A stretch of DNA of 47,939 nt from Polyangiaceae bacterium (GTDB lineage Bacteria > Myxococcota_A > Polyangia > Polyangiales > Polyangiaceae). The DNA lies in NCBI GenBank assembly GCA_029261965.1, contig JAJDAH010000139.1, positions 1 through 47,939 of the forward strand. The letters run 5' to 3'. Positions 42,678 to 47,939 of the stretch are shown piece by piece; the stretch's first letter is position 1; every line of letters starts with the position of its first letter. The notes under the pieces are model-generated. The model searched no databases and was not told the origin of the DNA. It saw nothing but the letters and a program-made list of their open reading frames with translations. The position numbers were made by a program, and so were the translations under genes.

Positions 42678-44069
42678 GTGACCCAGGCAGAGCAAACACT
42701 CGAAGCGCCGATCGCCCAACTCGGGGGACCGCGAGAGGTCGGTCCAGTGCTCATCGTCGCGCTCGAGTGCGATCGACCGCTCGCCCTGTCGAGCCGGCAT
42801 CGACTCCACGGGGTGGACGAGGTCTTGCTCGGGCGAGGCAAGGAGCGGATGGCCACGCGTGGCTCGCGGCTGGAAGTTCGGGTGCCGGACAAGTGGATGA
42901 GCTCGACTCACGCCACGCTCACCCACACTTCCGCCGGTTTCGTTCTCGAAGACCGTGGGTCGCGCAACGGGACGCGGGTGGGTGGCGTCACGACGGAAAA
43001 ACATCTCGTCTCGGATGGCGACCTCATCGAGCTGGGCCACACGCTGTTTCTTTTCCGAGAAGAGCAGCCCATCGACGGTCCCGAGGACCTCGACGTCGCG
43101 AGCGCGCGGCCGGAGGTGCCTGGGATTCTCACCCTGGTTCCCAGCTTCGCCGCGGAGCTGGCGAAAATTCCGAAGCTGGCGCCGTCCAATGTGGCGATGC
43201 TGCTTTTGGGGGAGAGCGGTACGGGCAAAGAGGTGCTCGCGAGGGCCGCCAGCCAGCTGTCTGGGCGACGCGAGTTCGTCGCCGTCAACTGCGGGGGCCT
43301 GCCGGCGACGCTCATCGAGAGTGAGCTCTTCGGGTACAAGAAGGGCGCGTTCTCCGGCGCCGACGAAGACCGCCGCGGTCTCGTTCGGGCCGCGGACGGC
43401 GGCACGCTGTTTCTCGACGAAATCGCCGACCTTCCCGCCGCCTCTCAAGCCACCTTGCTTCGCGTGCTCCAGGAGCGCGAGGTTCGACCGGTGGGTTCGA
43501 CGCAGGCCGTCAGTGTCGATATCCGGCTGATTTCGGCGACTCACCAGGACCTCGAAGACAAGGTCGAGGCGGACGCGTTTCGCCGAGACCTCTACGCGCG
43601 GATCTCCGCTCATCAGATCACGTTGCCACCGGTGCGTGAACGCATGGAGGACTTGGGGATCCTCGTCGGCACGTTGCTCGCCCGGTTGGTACCGAGCGTC
43701 GACGTCACGTTCGACCTCGGCGCCGCGCGAACGCTTTTCCGACACCCTTGGCCGCTCAACGTGCGGGAGCTCGAGAACTGCCTGGCCACGGCGGTTGCGC
43801 TCGCCGACGGTAAACCCATTGCCCGCGAGCACTTGCCGGAGACGATTCGCGCTCCCCGGACCAAATCGGCGCCCGCGACCGACGACACGCCGAGCGATGT
43901 CCCCGCGCTGTCTGGCGAGCAACGGGAGCACCGGGAAGAGCTCGTCGCGCTATTTCGAAAACATCGGGGCAACGTCAGCGCCGTCGCTCGGGCGACCGGA
44001 AAGGCGCGCACCCAGATTCAGCGCTGGCTCAAACGCTACGCACTGGACCCGGAGTCTTATCGACGCTGA
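42678..44069 (+). CDS. FHA-domain sigma54-dependent transcriptional activator
   Basis: 463 aa bacterial enhancer-binding protein. The N-terminal FHA domain (about 30-125, LGRGKER, SSTHATLTH, SRNGTRVGG) binds phosphothreonine, replacing the usual receiver domain. The AAA+ domain has Walker A GESGTGKE (178-185), the sigma54-contact loop GAFSGA (223-228, a variant of GAFTGA) and Walker B FLDEIADLP. A C-terminal Fis-type helix-turn-helix (NVSAVARATGKARTQIQRWL) follows. It would be switched by a Ser/Thr kinase. Start GTG 42678. Confidence 0.92.
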   Translation: MTQAEQTLEAPIAQLGGPREVGPVLIVALECDRPLALSSRHRLHGVDEVLLGRGKERMATRGSRLEVRVPDKWMSSTHATLTHTSAGFVLEDRGSRNGTRVGGVTTEKHLVSDGDLIELGHTLFLFREEQPIDGPEDLDVASARPEVPGILTLVPSFAAELAKIPKLAPSNVAMLLLGESGTGKEVLARAASQLSGRREFVAVNCGGLPATLIESELFGYKKGAFSGADEDRRGLVRAADGGTLFLDEIADLPAASQATLLRVLQEREVRPVGSTQAVSVDIRLISATHQDLEDKVEADAFRRDLYARISAHQITLPPVRERMEDLGILVGTLLARLVPSVDVTFDLGAARTLFRHPWPLNVRELENCLATAVALADGKPIAREHLPETIRAPRTKSAPATDDTPSDVPALSGEQREHREELVALFRKHRGNVSAVARATGKARTQIQRWLKRYALDPESYRR

Positions 44070-44084
44070 GCCGCGGGCGGCTCA
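44067..44084. terminator. hairpin that contains both stop codons of convergent genes
   Basis: TGAGCCGC (44067-44074) and GCGGCTCA (44077-44084) form a perfect 8-bp stem. The TGA of the FHA activator is its left end and the TGA of the leftward gene (44082-44084) is its right end. Confidence 0.5.
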
Positions 44085-44597
44085 GGCCGCAGCGGGGGCG
44101 GGCGCGGGGGCCGGCGCCGAGGCGAGGCGAATCGCGGGAAGGTCCTCGACCGGCACGGGGACGGCCGAGCCCTGAGCCACCTCGAGCTGCACCGCCTCGC
44201 CGGGGAGACCGAGCTGCAGTGTCAAAATGTCGTTCAGCGCGCTGACGTGCCGCCGAGCGTCGTCGTCGGTGGCGTTGACGCTGACGATCATTTCCGGCTG
44301 GCGGCTCGCCTGAGCGCGAAGCATACGAACCGCGATGAGTGAGCGGGCTTCGAGCACGTCGTCGTCGGTGGAAGGGCCAGCCGCGATGACCCCGAGCTCG
44401 ACAGGGCAGCGCGCCTCGAGCGCCGCAGCTCGGCGAATCACGCGACGCGCGAGCATCGCGGGTGACTCGTCCGGCTGTTGGGCGATCAGGACCACGTCGC
44501 GCGCGTTGAGGCGGGCATTCTCGAGGCGGCCAGGCCAGCGGCCTCCGCGTTCGACCACCACGAGAGCGGCTCCTGAATTTTGCGAGCTGAGAGACAT
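44082..44597 (-). CDS. hypothetical protein under a likely sigma54 promoter
   Basis: 171 aa, soluble. It looks like an alpha/beta protein with a possible Rossmann-like pattern (AALVVVERGGRWPGR, DVVLIAQQPDESPA, VELGVIAAGPSTDD, EMIVSVNATDDDARRH). The C-terminus is Ala/Pro-rich (ASAPAPAPAPAAA). I recognise no family. The gene is convergent with the FHA activator. Start ATG 44597, or GTG 44600 just before it. Confidence 0.75.
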   Translation of the reverse strand: MSLSSQNSGAALVVVERGGRWPGRLENARLNARDVVLIAQQPDESPAMLARRVIRRAAALEARCPVELGVIAAGPSTDDDVLEARSLIAVRMLRAQASRQPEMIVSVNATDDDARRHVSALNDILTLQLGLPGEAVQLEVAQGSAVPVPVEDLPAIRLASAPAPAPAPAAA

Positions 44598-44600
44598 CAC

Positions 44601-44873
44601 GGCTTCGACCCAAACGAATGCACCTTGCGTGCCAACGGATCTCGCCTTCTGGGCCGGTCTTGTGGATAAGCTGTGCGACTTTCTGAACCCTTAAGTTACA
44701 GGGGTTTACGGTCGCTAGGATTATCGGGGCGGGGGCGGCACCCCGCGGGCCTAGCGTATCCAGGTGCAACAGGGTGCCACGGATGTGACACGCCTCGACC
44801 CCACAGCGCGTCCGCCAACGACAGCAGTGTCGTGCGGAGACTGCGCTCGGTCCGGGGCGCGGCGGAGAATGGG
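44601..44873. other. 273-bp intergenic region
   Basis: It holds the sigma54 promoter at 44619-44635 and, at 44661-44669, the motif TGTGGATAA, an exact complement of the DnaA-box consensus TTATCCACA. Only one such box is seen. The rest, up to the amidase stop at 44874, shows no gene. Confidence 0.6.
44619..44635 (-). promoter_or_regulatory. sigma54 (RpoN) -24/-12 promoter
   Basis: On the minus strand TTGGCACGCAAGGTGCA matches TGGCACG-N4-TTGCW at all but one base, with GG and GC exactly 10 nt apart. It reads toward the 44597 gene. The start codon is about 10 nt after the predicted transcript start. Confidence 0.6.
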
Positions 44874-46415
44874 CTAGTGCTCGACGGTCGCCGCTCGACC
44901 CACTGAGGTCACGCCCGAAATCGCCGGCGGCACCCATCCACCAAACGCCCGTTCGAGCTCGAGGGCGAGCGCGAGCGTGACGTGATCGTTGCCTGGCCGG
45001 GACACGACCTGCACGCCGAGGGGGAGGCCCTCGTGGTTCAGCCCGAGCGGCACCTGGGTCGCCGGGAAATGGAGCACGTTGAAGATACCCTGGTGCGCGA
45101 ACGGTAGCGCCAGTCGTAGGGCTTGCCGAACCGGGACGCCGTGCCGAGGCGCCACAGTCGGGTAAGTCGGATACAAGAGCACGCCGTCTTCGCCGAGGGC
45201 TTCGAGCATCTCCTCGCGCAGACGATCCTTCAGTGCGACGAGTTTTTTGCCGACCGACGGAAAGTACTTGGGCAGCGGATCGACCGCCGCCAGAATGTTC
45301 GCCATGGGGGTGTGCTGCGATCGACCGAACAAGCCTTTGAGCAGATCTAACCCAGGTCTGACCTTGTTTCCCTGACCGAGGAGCTCGCCGAACGTTTCGC
45401 CCCCCGCATCCTCTTGAGCCTTCGCCATCATCGCCGACCAGATGTCGGCTTGATGCTTCAACGCTCGAAAGCGCCGGCGCTCGACGATCATCCCGCGATC
45501 TTCCAAGGCACGGGCGACTCGCTCTTGCGCCGCTCTCATGTCCGGGCTGACGTCGAAGTCGCCATTGTCCGGGACGTCGATGACCCGACGCCCTTCGAGC
45601 CGCACTCCGGACTCGTCGCCGATTTTCATCGGCTCGCAGCCGGCGTCCTTTCCGTCTGGGCCGGCCAAAATGCGCAAGATCGGCATCATGTCTTCGGCCT
45701 GGCGGCACATGGGCCCCGACGTCAGAAACTTGAGCGCGGCACCTACCGCGAGGGGGTACTGCCCGGTGCCCGGCACGAGTCCGCCGGTCGCCTTGTGGCC
45801 AAAGATTCCGTTGAAGAAACACGGTCCGCGTATCGATCCACCGATGTCGGAACCCAGCCCGAACGGTGAAGCCGCCGCAGCGATGATCGCTCCCTCGCCG
45901 CCCGAGCTGCCCCCGACGATGCGCGTCTGATCGTAGGGGTTGTTGGTTCGACCATAGACGTGATTGTCGGACTCCATCCACATGCACAGCTCGCTCGTGT
46001 TGGTGACCCCGAGCGGGATGGCGCCGGCCCGGCGCAAGCGCGCCACCGCAGTCGCGTCGCCGTCGGCGACGATGTGGCTCCGTCGCACCAAACCCGAGGC
46101 GTTGGGCATTCCGGTCAGCGCGAAGCATTCCTTGATCGTGCAGGGCACACCATGAAGGGACGGCAGATCCTTCGAGCGCGCTCTGAGGTCGTCGGCGGCG
46201 TCCGCCTCGCGGCGCGCCTCGTCGTAGCGGTCCTTGACGACGGCATTGATCTTCGGGTTGACGCGCTCGATCTGCGCGATATGGGCCTCGACCGCATCGC
46301 GTGACGTGATGTCCCCGCTGCGGATGAGCTCTGCGATGCGGGTCGCTGACAGAAGGCGCAGGTCGGTCACGGCTCCGGGCCGCGTACCACGACCCCCGGC
46401 CCGCCCGGGTTTCAT
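44874..46415 (-). CDS. amidase (amidase signature family)
   Basis: 513 aa. The Ser-cisSer-Lys triad elements are visible: the lysine in TIKECF, GGSSGGEGA and DIGGSIRGP. This is the fold of fatty-acid amide hydrolase and many other amidases; the substrate cannot be told. There is no signal peptide, so it is probably cytoplasmic. I start at ATG 46415 because the frame beyond it (to 46478) has no Shine-Dalgarno. Confidence 0.92.
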   Translation of the reverse strand: MKPGRAGGRGTRPGAVTDLRLLSATRIAELIRSGDITSRDAVEAHIAQIERVNPKINAVVKDRYDEARREADAADDLRARSKDLPSLHGVPCTIKECFALTGMPNASGLVRRSHIVADGDATAVARLRRAGAIPLGVTNTSELCMWMESDNHVYGRTNNPYDQTRIVGGSSGGEGAIIAAAASPFGLGSDIGGSIRGPCFFNGIFGHKATGGLVPGTGQYPLAVGAALKFLTSGPMCRQAEDMMPILRILAGPDGKDAGCEPMKIGDESGVRLEGRRVIDVPDNGDFDVSPDMRAAQERVARALEDRGMIVERRRFRALKHQADIWSAMMAKAQEDAGGETFGELLGQGNKVRPGLDLLKGLFGRSQHTPMANILAAVDPLPKYFPSVGKKLVALKDRLREEMLEALGEDGVLLYPTYPTVAPRHGVPVRQALRLALPFAHQGIFNVLHFPATQVPLGLNHEGLPLGVQVVSRPGNDHVTLALALELERAFGGWVPPAISGVTSVGRAATVEH

Positions 46416-46601
46416 CGATTGAGGGCAAAGCCCCCGCTCCTCATGAACTCGAATGATTCCGACTGGTTCAGGCCGCACGATTCGCGTCAGATCGCCCTTG
46501 CCATGCGGGCCGTGGCGACCAAAGCTATTCAGAGGCTGCGGTCCTCACCGCAAGCCCACGACCGGCGAGCTCCGCGCTCGCCCCAGGAGGACGATTCCGA
46601 G

Positions 46602-47309
46602 ATGAACCAACGATATCCGAACGCCTACGCTGCTCCGGCCGCCGTCGGCGCGAGCACCGTCGACCGACGCGCCCGATTCATCGTGCGCACCTACAACCAT
46701 CTGTTCGGCGCCATCCTGCTGTTCATCGCGATCGAAATCGGGCTTTTCTACTCCGGGGTCGCCGAGACGCTCGCTAGCGCCATGCTTGGCACGAACTGGC
46801 TGTTCGTCCTGGGCGGCTTCATCGTCGTCAGCTGGCTGGCCAGCCGTACGGCACACCAAACCGAGAGCGTGGCGCTTCAGTACGCCGCTCTCGGTGGATT
46901 TGTCGTCGCCGAAGCAATCATCTTCGTCCCGCTCTTGTTCATTGCCGACCGCTTCGCACCCGGAGCCATCCAGAGCGCGGGCATCGTCACCATGCTCGCC
47001 TTCGCCGCCCTGACGGGCGTGGCGTTCTGGACGCGGAAGGACTTTTCGTTCCTGGGTGGCGTGCTGCGATGGGCGTTCATCCTCGCCCTGCTCGCCATCG
47101 TCGCCGGCGTCATCTTCGGCTTCAACCTGGGGATGTTCTTTTCGGTGGCGATGGTCGGCCTCGCCGGCGCCGCGATTCTGTACGACACCTCGAACGTCCT
47201 TCATCACTTCCCCGAGGACCGACACGTCGGCGCAGCGCTCGAGCTGTTCGCCTCGGTTGCGATGATGTTCTGGTACGTGCTCAGAATCTTCATCTCCTCG
47301 CGCGACTGA
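46602..47309 (+). CDS. Bax inhibitor-1/YccA family membrane protein
   Basis: 235 aa. A short charged N-terminus is followed by seven membrane segments (from FGAILLFIAIEIGLFYSGVA to SVAMMFWYVLRIFI). The C-terminal YDTSNVLHHF segment carries the aspartate typical of the TMBIM family. Members are calcium-leak or protease-linked (YccA) proteins; the role here is unknown. ATG 46602, with AGGAGG about 14 nt upstream. Confidence 0.9.
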   Translation: MNQRYPNAYAAPAAVGASTVDRRARFIVRTYNHLFGAILLFIAIEIGLFYSGVAETLASAMLGTNWLFVLGGFIVVSWLASRTAHQTESVALQYAALGGFVVAEAIIFVPLLFIADRFAPGAIQSAGIVTMLAFAALTGVAFWTRKDFSFLGGVLRWAFILALLAIVAGVIFGFNLGMFFSVAMVGLAGAAILYDTSNVLHHFPEDRHVGAALELFASVAMMFWYVLRIFISSRD

Positions 47310-47338
47310 GCCGAGAGGTCTCGCCTCGGCTCGGTGGG

Positions 47339-47373
47339 AACGGCCAGACGACATCGTCTGGCCGTTTTCGTTT
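47339..47373 (+). terminator. Rho-independent terminator
   Basis: AACGGCCAGACGA (47339-47351) and TCGTCTGGCCGTT (47354-47366) form a perfect 13-bp stem followed by TTCGTTT. It ends the Bax-inhibitor-1 gene transcript and is the clearest terminator in the window. Confidence 0.9.
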
Positions 47374-47449
47374 GCTGAGCCGTGTGCAGACTTGGTGGAG
47401 AAACCGAGGAGCCCGGGGCCGACCGGGGATCCTTCGCCCGAACCGCGCG

Positions 47450-47455
47450 TAGAAT
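47450..47455 (+). promoter_or_regulatory. putative -10 box, leaderless start of 47462 gene
   Basis: TAGAAT lies 6 nt before the ATG at 47462. Confidence 0.4.
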
Positions 47456-47461
47456 CGCGAC

Positions 47462-47939
47462 ATGCTCGGTGCTTCGTTCTTCCAAAAGCGTGCCGCCCTC
47501 GCGATCGCTCTAGTGACCTTCCTGGTAGCGCTCTGGCAGCTTCCTCACCGAGTCTGCGCCCGCGACGCTCGGGATTGGTACGAGGGCTCGGCGGAGCTTC
47601 AGCACTCGCTCGCGCGGTCCGTTGCCCGGTGGGTCGACAAGTCGAGCAGCGACAGCTTCGCGACCGGAAGCGAGCGTTTCGACGGAGAGTGGCTGTTCGG
47701 CACTCACATGATGGCCTCGATGGGGTTCGGACAGGTCGCGCTCGAGCACCCGAACCTTCGCGAGGAAATGGTGCGCCACATGGACGCGGCGCTCGACGCC
47801 TCGCTGTCACCGGCGGCGCGTCGCTTCGACCGGGCGGCCTGGGGCACGGATGCTCTCGAGAGTCTCGAGAGCGCCGAAGGACACGCGGCGTACCTCGGCT
47901 ACACCAACCTCGCACTCAGCCTTCATCGAGTACTGGTGC
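47462..47939 (+). CDS. hypothetical signal-anchored protein, 5' end only
   Basis: The frame stays open to the right edge (159 codons). The N-terminus MLGASFFQKRAALAIALVTF looks like a signal anchor. The following part (GEWLFGTHMMASMGFGQVAL, GHAAYLGYTNLALSLHRVLV) has the look of an alpha/alpha-barrel protein, perhaps in the linalool-dehydratase-isomerase-like superfamily, but I cannot be sure from the part seen. It starts 95 nt after the terminator. Confidence 0.8.
   Translation, partial: MLGASFFQKRAALAIALVTFLVALWQLPHRVCARDARDWYEGSAELQHSLARSVARWVDKSSSDSFATGSERFDGEWLFGTHMMASMGFGQVALEHPNLREEMVRHMDAALDASLSPAARRFDRAAWGTDALESLESAEGHAAYLGYTNLALSLHRVLV

Noticed and set aside
44661-44669. TGTGGATAA as part of a replication origin
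   Set aside because: A single DnaA box with no AT-rich stretch, no box cluster and no dnaA or dnaN nearby.

Overview
The window reads as a chromosomal segment of a high-GC myxobacterium-like organism (Myxococcota, probably class Polyangia). This is inferred from gene content, not from an rRNA. The pointers are many secreted lipoproteins with Gly/Ala/Pro-rich low-complexity linkers and Cys-rich tails, an IgGFc-binding-type lipoprotein, a Ser/Thr kinase fused to an ATPase and TPR region, an FHA-domain sigma54 activator, a tol-pal cluster with pal first, and the gene for a four-helix-bundle (23S rRNA intervening-sequence) protein next to hexamer repeats. Most genes are housekeeping or conserved hypothetical. 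I see no phage, transposase, CRISPR, rRNA or tRNA.

Layout. 1-1090: the 5' end of a leftward four-helix-bundle protein gene, then a 1-kb non-coding repeat region with a perfect hairpin, two degenerate hexamer arrays, two nested palindromic elements plus a half copy, and direct repeats. 1091-4664: leftward PilZ protein, DinG/XPD-type helicase and MBL-fold hydrolase, tightly overlapped. 4798-8304: rightward small hypothetical, PpiD/SurA-like prolyl isomerase and M16 peptidase. 8342-10712: leftward Cys-rich lipoprotein, small lipoprotein and ilvE. 11147-12572: three small rightward genes, one a striking CxxC-ladder protein. 12757-16630: pal-tolQ-tolR-tolA-tolB. 16767-20864: outer-membrane protein with TPR tail, SCP2 protein, Cys-rich lipoprotein, PilZ protein and an anchored hypothetical. 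20861-24412: mfd. 24468-26953: phosphotriesterase-family hydrolase, GST-like protein and a fatty-acid/sterol hydroxylase. 27044-30070: IgGFc-binding-type lipoprotein and a diiron ferritin-like protein. 30108-34175: leftward membrane proteins, a copper-monooxygenase-like lipoprotein, a frameshifted lipoprotein and thymidine kinase. 34209-38330: the large kinase-ATPase-TPR protein. 38399-40940: aroC and a lipoprotein. 41029-44597: tandem PARP-type zinc-finger protein, TPR lipoprotein, FHA-sigma54 activator and a hypothetical gene with a good sigma54 promoter. 44874-47939: amidase, Bax-inhibitor-1 family protein, a strong terminator and the start of one more gene.

How genes work together. The tol-pal block gives the envelope-constriction machine. 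The prolyl isomerase, M16 peptidase, many lipoproteins and the beta-barrel protein are envelope functions. The FHA activator and the sigma54 promoter facing it suggest a local regulatory pair. A pattern that recurs across the window is a TANNNT hexamer placed 6-10 nt before the start codon of eleven genes without a clear Shine-Dalgarno, suggesting frequent leaderless transcription. The most unusual structure is the repeat region at the left end.
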